A stretch of 64,000 nucleotides of DNA from Adiantum capillus-veneris (lineage: Eukaryota; Streptophyta; Polypodiopsida; Polypodiales; Pteridaceae): assembly GCA_014529385.2 (NCBI GenBank), contig CM043969.1, positions 17,119,446-17,183,445 of the forward strand, read 5' to 3'. Numbering within the stretch: the stretch's first letter is position 1; each line of letters begins with the position of its first letter. Made by a program: the position numbers and the translations under genes. The notes below the pieces were generated by a model that was not told where the DNA came from, did no database searches, and worked only from the letters and a program-made list of their open reading frames with translations. Of this stretch, positions 11,231-22,893 are shown one piece after another.

Positions 11231-11800
11231 CTATGCCGGCTCTAACACGATGAACATCAAAGGATTCCAACAATGCTTGGTGTCGCCTCGAAGTGACTCC
11301 CCTCTTGAGAACACAAGCAAAACAACTTTGTTGCCTTTGTTGGCTCATAGAAACTTCAAAACCTTCTCCTTCTCTGATCATTGGTGGTTTCTCCTCGAGC
11401 TCCGTCTTCTTCATCTTCAATTTCTTGCACAAAAACTCTTCTCCGAGATCTTGCAAGAGCTTCCTCTTCTTCTTCTCCGACTTCTCCCCAAAAAAACTCC
11501 CCTCTTGCAAAAATCGGGGTCCCCTTGGGCGTGTACATCCCCTTTTTTTAGCTCCTTGTCTATTTTTGGCATGCTTTTTCATGTGAGGCATTCCCTAATT
11601 GTGGCACCGCCTTGATCCCCACACTTCACATGATTCACCTCTTAGGAGGGGCACCGACGGCACCGTCATTGCTCTCTCCCTCTCACTTCAAAAGTGTTGG
11701 CAAGGGACGCGACCCCCCATCACGGGCGCCACATCAGCACCACAATAACAAAAAAAGGGAATCATCATCATACAAGTAGGTGCATTTGCACCTACTTAGG
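11231..11800 (-). repeat. Possible 5' LTR end and degenerate PBS of E1
   Basis: On the minus strand, ...gatgttCA is followed by tcGTGTTAGAGCCGG (about 11230-11243), which matches the tRNA-Met-type TGGTATCAGAGC at 9 of 12 positions. That would place the E1 5' LTR at higher coordinates, through about 11.8 kb. The LTR start is not identified and no 3' partner is in the window, so this is tentative. The segment also contains short CT-rich reading frames on the plus strand that I do not consider genes. Confidence 0.3.
11773..11797. repeat. Perfect inverted repeat (hairpin)
   Basis: Arms AAGTAGGTGCA and TGCACCTACTT with a 2-nt spacer (tt). It lies close to where the E1 flank appears to end. Confidence 0.7.
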
Positions 11801-13560
11801 AAAATTGGAGAGTGAAAATGCTTGCAGTTTTCTTTGTAATACATTTTGATAAATGCTCTTAATTTGTTTGAAATAAGATCCAAGCTAATTGTTAATTATG
11901 AGATTTTTTTGCACAGTCATTTTGTTGGATATATTGACTTTTGCATTATATACTCAGATGGGGAATGAACTGCTTTCATGGACATCTAAAAGAAATCTAG
12001 TTTAGATGAATAGGGTAATAGAGACAAAATACACAGGTACATACTTTTGATTGATACAAATTGGCTGCTTTCCGTTTATGATGCCATTGATCTTAGGTGA
12101 AGTTCTCATCAGATAGTAGCTTATGAAGTTTTCAAAAATTTATCTAAATACAGTCAGGATGCTGTCCAAAAAATATGTTGTCCAAATGTGATGCCCTTAA
12201 TCTGGTTACAATAGATTCCTTTTTGGCACCTGCATGTAATTATGGCCGTTTTCAGGATGTACATAACGGTCTGTTGGTAATTTTTTTGGTTTCATATGAT
12301 ACATATGGTTGTTTCAAGATGAAGTTCGGCTTGACGATGATTGGTTAAGTCACTTTTTTCATGACGAGACTTTCTTGAGCTCTTTGGCTCGACTAGGTGG
12401 CCAAAAGGTGGGGGTTCTCTCTCACTTACATAACACCACACACAAGCTCCTACACAACAATATGCTCTTGTGGGATACATTTGCGGAATAATATGTGGGG
12501 ATATGGCATACTATGGCTCTCACTTAGGTTTAGCTCAGATTGCCATTATCTTGGTAACTTGTTTGTGTGAAATTATTAGGATATAGCAGCATATCATATC
12601 ACGGTTGTGAGTTATCACAATGTAGGTGGCTGTACCAATAATTGCATTTTTTTAAACTTGTTCTTTTATGTTAGAAAAGATAATGTTCTTGGCATTTTAC
12701 GGATGTAATCAATCCTTATTCCATAACTAGCAATACTAATCATGATAGTAATCTCAAGGAGGGAAGATCCTGAGCAATTTAGCTACTACTCTTTTTCAAA
12801 ATTTTGAATGGTTTTTATGCTTCACATAGACTTCAAGTTGGGGATTTTATATTTGTTTTTTTGGGTTGATATTTCAAAGCCACTTTGGAGTTGAAACCTC
12901 AGGCTTTTAAGTAAATTCTTGGATAAGAATGGGCTCATAAGTTGAGTACCGTTATTTGTATGGGTGAACCTCTTTGCTTTTAAAGTTTTATGGTCTTTTA
13001 AGGAAACTTTGAAGAGTACCAATAGGTTCCTTAAATCTTCTTGTGATGGGCTCCAATGAGCTAGCTTGTTTTGGAGTACAGAAAATATCCCATCAAAACA
13101 AGGGAAAGGCTATCAATTTTTTGGATTACCAACATTTTGAATGATTCAAGGCTAATGAATCTGTTTTCTTGTTTATATGGATGCAAGTGAGGACTCTATC
13201 TCTACTTAGGATCTTTTTGGCTAAGTTGCTGTCCATCACTGTTGAACCTGGCCTCTTTCACTTCAAAATAAGTTTTTCTTGACTATCTTATGTACAAAAC
13301 ACTAGGATGATACCTTAGTCTCACTATGATGTACAAAAATGAATCAAAGACTGAGTTGTTTTTGTGCTAATCATTGTCCTTTGTCTGAAGCTAGCTATTT
13401 TTGAACTATTATGTTTTTTTGTGTATAGGAATAAGTCTAAACTCAATAATACACATGTCCTAAACACAAGGTTCTCCAAGAAAGCTGAACACCAGGACAG
13501 TAACGTTGGAGATTTTTGTCTATAGGCTTTGATGGACCCACTGTCTATAATTCCTTCTTA
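11798..13560. other. AT-rich spacer without a recognised gene
   Basis: Short ORFs only, for example 12309-12491 on the plus strand (starts MFQDEVRLDDDWLSHFFHDE), which I do not recognise. The part at about 13040-13460 is distantly similar to 22300-22640 (shared blocks: tgatggatgca-like, gaggactctat, gttatttttgt), so these are two old copies of one repeat. Confidence 0.4.
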
Positions 13561-13639
13561 GGTTGATAGGTGTTAGGTGGTCTTTTCCTTGTCTTTCAAT
13601 TGGGGTGTGTGTTTTTGGGGAGTTGGTCAAAGTTTCTTT

Positions 13640-14180
<541 letters not shown>

Positions 14181-14489
14181 TCATTATATAAATTTTAATT
14201 TTTGCAGCAACTGCTCTTCTCAAGGCTACGAGTGTCATAATCTGAGAATTTGGAGTAGGTAGTCTCTCCTAACTTTCATAATAGACACCCCCCTTTTTAT
14301 AAAAAAAGGCTTTTCCCAATGCTCATAGAAAATGGCTGCCAATGCTCCCTGACAAACTATTATAGTAACTCCTATGGCCACATATAGCAAAAGGCTTTGA
14401 GCCTAGGAGTTTAAAATACTAACCTACCTAGTCTGGTTAAATTTTGTTACCTTGAAGCATTATTTTACCAAATACAAGTGGTGTTTAAC
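14181..14489. other. Spacer without a recognised gene
   Basis: AT-rich sequence with no supported ORF between the CA tracts and the duplicated block that follows. Confidence 0.5.
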
Positions 14490-15178
14490 TAGCTGAAATT
14501 ACAAAATCCCGGTTAGCTCTTGAGCTTGTGTATAGAAAAATGGGAAATTCACACAAACCTTAGCATATTACTGGCAAAAACTTCAAATTTTAACATGAAT
14601 AATAGGAGTATTTTAAGTTGGATCCCTTACACCAAATAAGGTTATTGTATTGTGGCCCGAGATTCTTCCTGCCATGAAACACACACATACACACATTTTG
14701 TAATTATTCTACTAACTCTTTCGTTTCAGTTTCTCAAAGCTAACCTTTTTTTTGCCGAGAAATCGGATAAAACAAACTCTCAACATGTGAAAACATTGTA
14801 ATATATGAGAAAAAATTGATAGGTTACAAAGACTGCTATACGGAGGATAACTCTGGTTAGCAAAAACAATATCCTTGTCATTTCTTCATTAGTTAGCAAG
14901 AATTTTTTTTAAAAAAAAAGAAAATTTTGGGCTTCTTTATATATACCATCTGTTGTTTTGGGGCCTGCCTATAACTTGCACAAAAAGAAAGATTCGATTT
15001 CAGAATTGTACACGCTATAACACACACACACACACACACGCACGTGCGTGCACGTGCACACACACACACACACACACACCATCGCAATGGGGACATAGCC
15101 AATGAGGTAGCTGAAGAAACAAAATTCTTGGAGCTTTGCAACATAGAAATTGGCATCTCTCTCTCTCTCTCTCTCTCT
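14490..15178 (+). repeat. Interspersed repeat, copy 1 (partner at 24440-25235)
   Basis: Begins with aaattacaaaatcccggttagctcttgagcttg-type sequence, continues through ctattgtggccc..attcttcctgcc and a (CA)n island with GCGTGCACGTG (15020-15080), and ends with caatggggacatagcc and ggcatctctctct. The same order of blocks is found at 24440-25235. It is a roughly 0.7-kb dispersed family; both copies have expanded CA and CT tracts at equivalent points. Confidence 0.85.
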
Positions 15179-15639
15179 CATACACACTTTCTTAGAGCTA
15201 TCTATTTGCAAAGTTTGCAATAAAGCCATGCTAATGGTGGAGAAATGAATGAATAACCAAGTAGTGGATCCATCCTTCTCTTCTTAGGTGGATTATTTCC
15301 TCACATTTTGGTCTTTTCCTTCTTAGGGAACCGGACATATTTAACTTTGTTTTAATCTCTACTGGGGTTCTCAAAGTAAATCTTGTTAAATCAATAAATA
15401 AATACATCTTAATATGGAACGTAGATAGTCCTTACACATTTTTCATTCACAGACATGCATAACCATGGAAGGTTAAAGAATTTTTTCAATTACTTACTGG
15501 CATGGTATTATCTGTGATAATAGTTCCAGTATTTTTACTACTCTCTATTGTGGGAATAACCATAAACTATTAAAATGACTCATTCACCAAATAAGACTAT
15601 ACTTAAGTGGTGAAAATGGATTGTGCTATCAAGTAAGAC
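15179..15639. other. Spacer without a recognised gene
   Basis: AT-rich, no supported ORF. Confidence 0.5.
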
Positions 15640-15643
15640 ACAG

Positions 15644-15797
15644 ATGTACAAAGAAGGATACTAACTCCCTTGAACATAGCAACAAGTTTATAAAGAAAAC
15701 TTTCTTGTCACAAGTGTGTATTTTTATCTTTAATTTATGTTTTGAATTTAGCCAAACAATATGCCTACTTATTGGAAATCTTTACTTGGAGGTTTTT
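15644..15797 (+). repeat. Short dispersed repeat, copy 1 (partner at 34243-34404)
   Basis: gatgtacaaagaagg ... actcccttgaacatagcaacaag ... tatgcctactta ... gaaatctttacttggag. The second copy abuts the truncation point of the integrase at 34.24 kb. In both copies one frame reads LAKQYAYL-EIFTWR without a stop, preceded by a tttag splice-acceptor-like site. Confidence 0.8.
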
Positions 15798-16315
15798 TAA
15801 TAAGAACTTATGTCTACTTTTGCTCTTTTGCTTGTTAAGTAACATGGGTAAATCTATTCTTGCCCTTCACCAAGCTTATTTTTGGTACTATGAAAATCCT
15901 GGCTCTCACTTACCAACTTATCTAGAGTTATTACTCTGGGATACATGGATTTCATTGAACAAATTTGAGTGCATGGATAAAAGGGACATGGATAGCAACT
16001 ATCGGTTCCACCCTATACTTGCATTCCATGTCTAAAGAAAGTTGTTGATGATTTTTTTTGTTTACATGATGGATGCAACTAAGTATTTCAACTTCTTTTA
16101 TCTTTGAATTCAAATTCTGTTCAACCAAATTTTGCAAGGAAAATTCTACTGTTGCTATTCCATTTTTACTTCTTAGATGTAATAAAACATCAAAATTCTA
16201 TTTCAAATGTACATATGTCTATAAAAAATGTATTTACTCACTATTATTTATCTTTGTCATTTATCTTTTTGAATGTATGTTCAAATTGTGAATAAGGTAT
16301 ATAGTTTAATACTCC

Positions 16316-16355
<40 letters not shown>

Positions 16356-16812
16356 AGGAACAAGGTCGTAAATTGATATGTCAATTTATGACCAGGAGGA
16401 TGAAAAAGATACATAAAAATTAGATTATTAGTTTTTGACCTAGTTGTCTAATTGGGATACATACATACAATCATAATATCTTTGGATTGATTGGTTTAAA
16501 GGTTGTATGTATTACCATCTTGATTATTTTTGTTCACTTTTTGTCGAGTAATCTCAATTGACACTATAAGTACATTGCCCAAATATGGATACTTAATTCC
16601 CCAAAAAATATAGAATCTATCAATAAAAAATTGAGAATGGCTCGTGCCATAATGTACAAACATACCCTTAAACGTCCTTTGATGTACCCTACAAATAGAT
16701 ACATACCTTTCCTTGGTAGAGTTGCCAAAAATAAATAAATTTTTGGTTGTATTTCCTTCTTTGTTTCTAATTTATGTTAATCTCTCTATTTTGAGACTGA
16801 CTCCTTTGCCCT
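15798..16812. other. AT-rich spacer with a (CA)n tract
   Basis: Contains a CA tract at about 16316-16354. The ORF at 15742-16035 (FWYYENPGSHLPTYLELLLWDTW within it) is readable but not recognised and begins inside the dispersed repeat. Confidence 0.4.
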
Positions 16813-16816
16813 TGGG

Positions 16817-18161
16817 ATGGAATTGCTTGTCAAACTCACCTCTTCTAAAGCTAAAGTCTATGTTTTACGTTGCATTGAGGATGCAATTGCATCTCAACTT
16901 ATTATTGGATCAACAAATATAGAGAATTATCCTCATGGTTCTTCACTACAACTTCTTTATTTTAATGACTGGATCAAGCTCTTGGCTGCTCTAGTAAACA
17001 ACAAGAAAGAAGGACTTAAATTCTTAGAAGAGGAATCAAAACAACTACCTCTGCTTCAAAAAATTCACACACAACTACTGACTACTTTTTCCTCCTCACG
17101 TACAAAGCTAACCAATTTTCTTAAAAAGTTATGTACTGGTCTTAACCCAGCCTTCATTTCTACACCAGCTACTCTTTCTATCAATGTGACAAGCAGTATC
17201 TTTAGTCGCAATCCAGTGTTGCTTGAAGCAGTTAACAATTTTTAGCATGACTTATGCTCGCTTAGTGATTCCACTCTTGGAAATGGTCCCTAAAGAGTCA
17301 AAATGTTTCCCATTTATTCCTCCAAAACAAGTTGAGGTAGAAGGGGCAAGTGTGGAAAATCAAATTTGGACCCTTCCCAACAAAGGTGTTTTGGCACCTA
17401 TCTCACTTGAATCTCAGATTTTCTTAGCCAACTTTCCTGCTGCGTGCATGGATGAATGCAGGGATCATGTTCTTAAAGGCACTCAATTCTTGGATAAAGG
17501 AGAATTAATCAATGCTCTCTTTGCCATGATTTTTTTGGATCTTGCCAAATGCTCAACTAATACTGGAATTTATTGACGCACAAAGGGCATTATGACTTTC
17601 TCTAAGCCAAATGCAGACTACTATTCAGATTCTATCTGGAATATTTATAGGCCTTATATCAAATGTGCCTGCAATTTCCTTGACAACAAAGAGGCATTTG
17701 AGTCTAGCATCATTTGGTCTGATCCTGTAGTCTAGTACATTATTAATCACCTAGAGTTATTATTCCAAGACAAAGTTGCAGAGTTTCACCTATCTTTAAT
17801 AGGTTCATGGCTGGGCAGACAATCTCGTAGCTTGGTTTTAGCTCAGATTACGTTCATTCACTTCCACAACATGATGCTTAAAGTTCTCAAAGAGCTTAAA
17901 GAAGATGAACCTGAAACTTTTTTGACATTCTATGGAAATTACAAAGGAGTGAAGACCCTTCTTAGTCTGCTTAAGCCCAATATGGAGGAAGAATCTACCC
18001 CATCCCTAAAAGGACATATTTCTTTAGCCAACACTCGTAATTTTCTCACTTATTTTTTGACTCCCTCTATTACTTCTACTTCTAACTTTGGTAGAGGTAA
18101 AACTAAAAGCTATATCAGTAGGGGGAGAGCCAAAAATCTTCCTCTAAAAAAATCCTTTTGA
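16817..18161 (+). pseudogene. Unrecognised ~450-residue protein, ORF1 of a possible Penelope-like element
   Basis: Three overlapping plus-strand frames (16817-17245, 17223-17576, 17832-18161) together read as one helical protein of about 450 residues, broken by one frameshift near 17240, a stop at about 17575 (IY*) and another near 17735 (VV*). The middle is well conserved in appearance (LAPISLESQIFLANFPAAC, then HVLKGTQFLDKGELINALF) and the last 30 residues are basic (NFGRGKTKSYISRGRAKN), as in nucleic-acid-binding proteins. An RT-like fragment follows in the same orientation, so a retroelement ORF1 is one reading. Length and basic tail would also fit an endogenous negative-strand-virus nucleoprotein. 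I cannot decide between these, and recognise no diagnostic motif. Confidence 0.4.
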
Positions 18162-18195
18162 TTTGTGATTGTAATATTTTCATGTTACTACCAAT

Positions 18196-19390
18196 ATGGG
18201 GGGCAAGAAGATCTTGAATAAAAAGAAGGAGGCTCAGAATCATATTTTTGTGCATTGTCTTTTTGTTAACAAAATTCTAGAATTGTACCCACCTAAATCT
18301 AATTTTATGGAAATCTTTCATCAATATTTTGGTAATATTTTGCTACTTAATTTTGTTATTTTTGGCTAGAAATACACGTATCCACTAAAAAATTGGTTTT
18401 ACAATACTGATTTCTTAAGATTACACATCACTTCTAAACACCATATTAGATATTTTGAGATTGTAGAGCCAATTTGGGAATCACCAATGTCTTAAAGATT
18501 TGGCCATATGGACAAATCTCAAACTATTTTGCAAGACCAGATCCTTCCACAAGGAAGTACCTAAAAAGCTCTTTCGATCCATGGTCTCAAAAGTTTGGCT
18601 AAGATTTGGCCATGTGGTGAAATCTTAAGATCGTTTTGAAAGTGGGAATTGGGAAATTCCGAAATTCACTAATATGGTGTTTCTACCTGTAGTTGCAATA
18701 ATTTTACAGAGTTTACATGACAATTTGATAAATTTGCCTCACACATTTGTTCTTCAAACTTAAGCATTCACGAGGATCATGAGATTCGCGCATTATTGAA
18801 TAAAGGATTAAATCATATTCCACCACTGAATCCTCATTATCTTTTGTTGCCCCTCATAATTGCTTAACCAGTTTGGTTAATAAACTCCAACTAAGATGTG
18901 ATCTACACCCTTTCTCAATTACTTTTTTCACAATTTTTCAAACAAAGTAGTAAATCTAAACCCACAATGGCTTAGTACGGACACTACTTGGTCTTCTTTT
19001 AATATTCTCACAAAAATCAAAGATCTAGCATCTAAATTATTTATTGTGGGACTTGACAAGGCTAGAAATATAGCTTCAAATATCTATAAACAAATGGTGC
19101 ATTTAGTTGCACTTGAAAGAATGAATGAAGAAAAAGTCTCCATTTATGCCCTTAACCTAATTGATACCAGAAATCTTCTTTCATCTCAATTTCAAGAAAT
19201 AGGGTAAAATCTTGAGAACAAAAAACTACATGTACGTTTTCTTGATTACAAACCACATAAACATAAATTTAGATGGATCTCTGATGCCTCCAATAAAATC
19301 TATACAAAAATTACAGATTGTATGACCAAATGTCTTAATTTAATCCTAATTGAACTAGAACTCCACTGTGCAACTAAACAAAAAATCTTG
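18196..19390 (+). pseudogene. Penelope-like reverse transcriptase fragment, broken
   Basis: An ATG at 18196 opens a short frame (MGGKKILNKKKEAQNHIF). After several stops the plus strand reads EIRALLNKGLNHIPPLNP (about 18780-18835), then from about 18957 NPQWLSTDTTWSS, FIVGLDKARNIASNIYKQM, and YKPHKHKFRWISDASN up to 19385. The order (LL.KGL..IP; a DKA.N......K..Y block; HK..FRWI..ASN) resembles the N-terminal RT motifs of Penelope-like elements. The rest of the RT, including the catalytic YxDD, is missing because the sequence runs into a (CA)n tract at about 19406. Family assignment is by motif memory only. At least six stops make it non-coding today. Confidence 0.4.
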
Positions 19391-19404
19391 CACACCAACA
19401 CACC

Positions 19405-19405
<1 letters not shown>

Positions 19406-19486
<81 letters not shown>
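19406..19486 (+). repeat. (CA)n microsatellite
   Basis: About 40 uninterrupted CA repeats following accaacacaccaa, directly behind the RT fragment. Confidence 0.95.
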
Positions 19487-19487
<1 letters not shown>

Positions 19488-20163
19488 TACTGTTGTGTAG
19501 ACCCACATTAATCTAATCATTCAGATAGCTACTTCTTTGTACTGTATAAGGATGTGTTTGTCATATGCAATTCTAGATGATTTATGTATAAATACCAATT
19601 ACGGTAGTTAAAAGACTAACATATCCCATAAGGATATATCCTTCGGGGACCTTTGGTTTCTTTAACACTAGCTACTGTACAACAATCGATGGATTTTATA
19701 TAGCATCTTGACATAACTCGGGTTTGTTATTAAAAAAGAAAGGTGCATAATCCTTCGATTACCACATTAAAACAAGCCGCTACCTGCACAAACTAATGAG
19801 GAACTACTCTGTACTGGGCCTTGCTGGCATTTGAAACTCATAAGGTTATAGAAAAGCACCGTTTACTCATGCCAATTTTTTGTATAAATGATCAGAACAC
19901 ACGTGGAACTTCAACACCCATCATACATTAGTAAATGAGGCATAGCACAATAGCCTAAAACTAGTTGAATATCTTTTCCTAGGGACAGGTCGCCCCACAT
20001 CATTAACCTTGAAGGCACCAAATACACATATCCTATTTTTAGCATAATACAATAGGTTATTATCTTTGGTATTTTGCCTTGCTCCTCGCCTCGCTTTCTT
20101 GTTATCATCCTTGCCCTCCCAACCTTAATCTCCATAGCATGAGATGCTAGATCATGGCATCAT

Positions 20164-20197
<34 letters not shown>

Positions 20198-20258
20198 TGT
20201 GGTAAACACTATGGAGTTATTTTTCTCCTCCTCATATGGGTTTTTCCATAAAAAGGAA
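19487..20258. other. Spacer without a recognised gene
   Basis: AT-rich sequence with a short (CA)n tract at about 20167-20196. The minus ORF 19911-20135 is not recognised. Confidence 0.5.
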
Positions 20259-20281
20259 CCCCCCCCCCCCCCCCCCCCCCC
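20259..20281 (+). repeat. Poly-C tract (23 bases)
   Basis: An uninterrupted C run after aaaaggaa. Its complement is a long G-run, prone to quadruplex formation and assembly error. Confidence 0.9.
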
Positions 20282-20541
20282 ACTATTGGCAAAATAGGGC
20301 CCTCATTGCTACACTGTGCCACCGACTTTGGTATGGGACAAAATAAAAAGTACTCTTTTAAAAGAGCAAGAGGAAATACTCAACCATCATTACAATGGGA
20401 AGGCGGCTCCTTCCACCCTTGGACCGTGTACTGGCGCTCTCTCCCCAGGCAGTAATGGCTTCTGACGCTTGAGGGGCTCTCACAGCAAGGGGCGTCTCTG
20501 CTCTTTCACTTTGGACGCTCAGGAAGCGTGCAAACCAACCT

Positions 20542-20675
20542 ATAAATACTAAGGTGAGGGCACTCCTTAGCCCTCACTTAGCTTGAGATTTAGTTTTTTG
20601 TTGTGGTTAATCCCGCTCTGTGCCATTACTACTTGAACTTCCTAAAGCTATGGAGCTTGCAGCTCAAACTCCTCA
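20542..20675 (+). promoter_or_regulatory. Promoter and first exon of an unrecognised spliced gene
   Basis: A GC-richer island (20400-20530) precedes TATAAATA at 20542-20549. The ATG at 20651 opens MELAAQTPQ, ending at CAG|GTACTA, a plausible splice donor at 20677/20678. The layout (TATA, about 100-bp leader, short first exon, donor) is that of a real plant gene. Candidate downstream exons are at 22042-22154 and 22811-22893, but the exon chain between is not resolved. Confidence 0.35.
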
Positions 20676-20678
20676 GGT

Positions 20679-22041
20679 ACTATGGTTTACCTTAACTCTC
20701 TTTTGCCTTCGTTATGACTTACTATCAGAGACCGACTGGTTTTTTTTTGGATTGACTGGCTCCTCTTGAGCCAGGCAATGAAAAGAAATAGAGGTAATAC
20801 CATGGCATATACTGAGTATTACTGGGTGTTCTGCTACTTTGTGTGGAAGAAAGTAACTAGGAACTGATGAACTCATTAAACTACATATAAACATAGGAAA
20901 TGATTTTTTTTTCCATGTGTAGGAGAATACCATAAACAGGTTCTTTCCGCATTGTTGGTTTTTTTGCATAAAACTGTCGTAACCCTTAGATAGGGTAGCA
21001 AAGCATTCTCTGACTGATTGAACAGACACCTAATGGGACTTAGGAGAAGGATTGGGGGGATTTGCTATCGACTGTGTACAAATGCTATTTTTCTGTTGAT
21101 AATCTTTTACAAAGCTTGATATGGTAAACCTAGGGATATTGTACCCCCGCCTTATATTAAAGCATCTCCTGACCTCAGGACTAAATAGATTGCCTATGTA
21201 GTATAATTGAAGGATTTTTAGATTCTGGTAATTTGTTGCAGGTTCATGAGCCTGACTGGTTATTTTACTAAATCCTTGACATCATGGTAGACCTTGGGTC
21301 TCTTATGCATAAGAAAACGAAGTTCAGTGGTTGTTTTGAAATAAGGGTAGCCTGAGGAAATTGTAAAGGGCTTCATCTCCGCATAAAAGCCTCTTGAGCA
21401 TATATGGCAGTATGTGTATGTATATGGTTGTGAACATGAGGGATAGCTTGATGGGCGTTCCTAACATGTGCTACAGTTGGATGTGTTTACAAAAATGGGG
21501 ACTGATACGATGTCCAGACTGTATAAATGGTGTCAACATAAAGGTTATGACCAATGGGCCACTTGACTCTGAGTCTGGTAGAAATAAAAACTTCTTTATG
21601 ACTGGTTTTTTCGCTGTTATAACTGGTTGTTTTTTCTCTCTCTCTAAGGAGGTAGAGGCACCTTATTGATTGGCAGCGTTCGAATGGTTGGTTTTTTTTG
21701 TGATTAAACTAATTATCACTGAGGCTTATCACAAAATGGGGAGCTCATATCAGTCTGGACATTAACAGTCCGTGATAGCCTGGCATTTTGTGAAGGTAAG
21801 TATACAACAGCTCACACGTTTTTTTTGGCTTTGTAGAAAAGATAATGTTGGTAAGGCTGGACATTACTGTTCTTGAAAATTGATAATGATTGAAGGAAAT
21901 AAAGGTAAGTATATGGCCAGTTTTATTTTGGCTTGGGTATAGCTCCCAAAATTTTGCCGAGGTTTGTTTTTTTTTTTTAAAGGGGGGGCCTTACTACTCT
22001 TGACTGGTTACATGGTTGTCTTATTGGTTTTAAACATAAAG
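20679..22041 (+). other. Putative intron or spacer with repeated donor-like segments
   Basis: No supported ORF. Two short segments with a common core, tctggacattaacagtcc and gctggacattactgttc (about 21757 and 21857), both run into a GGTAAGTATA donor-like site (about 21797 and 21904), as does the exon end at 22155. This suggests small tandem duplications around an exon/intron boundary. A T-rich run and a G-run occur at 21967-21990. Confidence 0.35.
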
Positions 22042-22154
22042 GTTGTCACCACCCTCATCTGTGACTTTGGTGGATGACAAAAGGAAGCCGGATTTCACAT
22101 CTCTCTGTCTAAAAGAAATACCCTTTTATACCATGGGTGCTACTGATGTTGAAG
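22042..22154 (+). CDS. Internal exon of an unrecognised spliced gene
   Basis: Bounded by acataaAG at 22040-22041 and GTAAGT at 22155-22160. It is open in the frame LSPPSSVTLVDDKRKPDF followed by TSLCLKEIPFYTMGATDVE, ending one base into the next codon (phase 1). The next exon candidate, 22811-22893, starts in the compatible phase, which supports real coding sequence. I do not recognise the protein. No stop interrupts the two exons; neighbouring exons are not found, so this may be a gene fragment. Confidence 0.4.
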
Positions 22155-22810
22155 GTAAGTATATGGTTGCTTTTATACATAGCTACTAAGCTATGGCTCG
22201 TAGTATTACTACTATTGGACTTCACCATATACTATAAAGTGATATAAAAGACTGCTAAACATACCAAAACTAATGAATAAACTTGCATGTCTAAAGTGCT
22301 TAAAAACCTATAAGATGGACATGGATAACAACTGATATAGTCCATTGATACCTGTAAAACACATCCAAGGCTAACAGAATTGTTGTCTTGTTTGGATGGA
22401 TGCAGGTAAGGACTCTATGTTATCTTGGAGGGTTTCTTTTCTTTGGCAAGCAACATTACTGTTATGAAATATCCACTAAAGAACGGGGAAGTTTTTTTAC
22501 TACCAACCCCACTGAAAGAGGATCTCTTTCTTACAATCATTGTACTTAGATAATTCTGATACTGAGTTATTTTTGTACAAATCTGTGCATTGTTCCTTGG
22601 CCAGTTGTCTTTTGAATGTAAAAGTTCAATTATGTCTTATTAAGTAAGATTTAAAATAGCTACACACACACACACACACACACGCACACACTATTCTGTG
22701 ATAATACTGATTGAGGTAGAGTGGCCTTCTTGTTCTCTATTTGCCTAAACTTGGCACCAATCTATGTAGTCCTCCTTGTACAACTGCATTTTTCTGCTAC
22801 TACGTGGTAG
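22155..22810 (+). other. Putative intron between the two exon candidates
   Basis: Starts GTAAGTATATGG and ends ...acgtggtAG. It contains a sequence at 22300-22640 related to 13040-13460 and a short (CA)n tract at about 22662-22690. Confidence 0.35.
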
Positions 22811-22893
22811 TGTACATTCGTGAGGATCTGGATCCCAAATATCGCAACACACATTGGCTAATTGGCAGAATGACACTGTCGTCAACTAACCAG
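22811..22893 (+). CDS. Internal exon of an unrecognised spliced gene
   Basis: Acceptor AG at 22809-22810, donor CAG|GTAGG at 22893/22894. Joined in phase with the exon at 22042-22154 it reads (V)YIREDLDPKYRNTHWLIGR then MTLSSTNQ, with no stop. The composition (charged, with an RNTHWLIGR motif) looks like genuine protein. Function unknown. Confidence 0.4.

Noticed and set aside
11223-11615. Overlapping plus and minus ORFs of about 120 codons near the E1 5' flank
   Set aside because: Built on pyrimidine-rich sequence, overlapping in several frames, no domain; treated as LTR or leader sequence.
12309-12491. Plus-strand ORF FQDEVRLDDDWLSHFFHDE as a gene
   Set aside because: Only 60 codons, unrecognised, no promoter or splice context.
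16817-18161. Firm call of an endogenous viral nucleoprotein
   Set aside because: Length and basic tail fit, but no diagnostic motif can be seen and an RT-like fragment follows in the same orientation. Kept as an alternative only.
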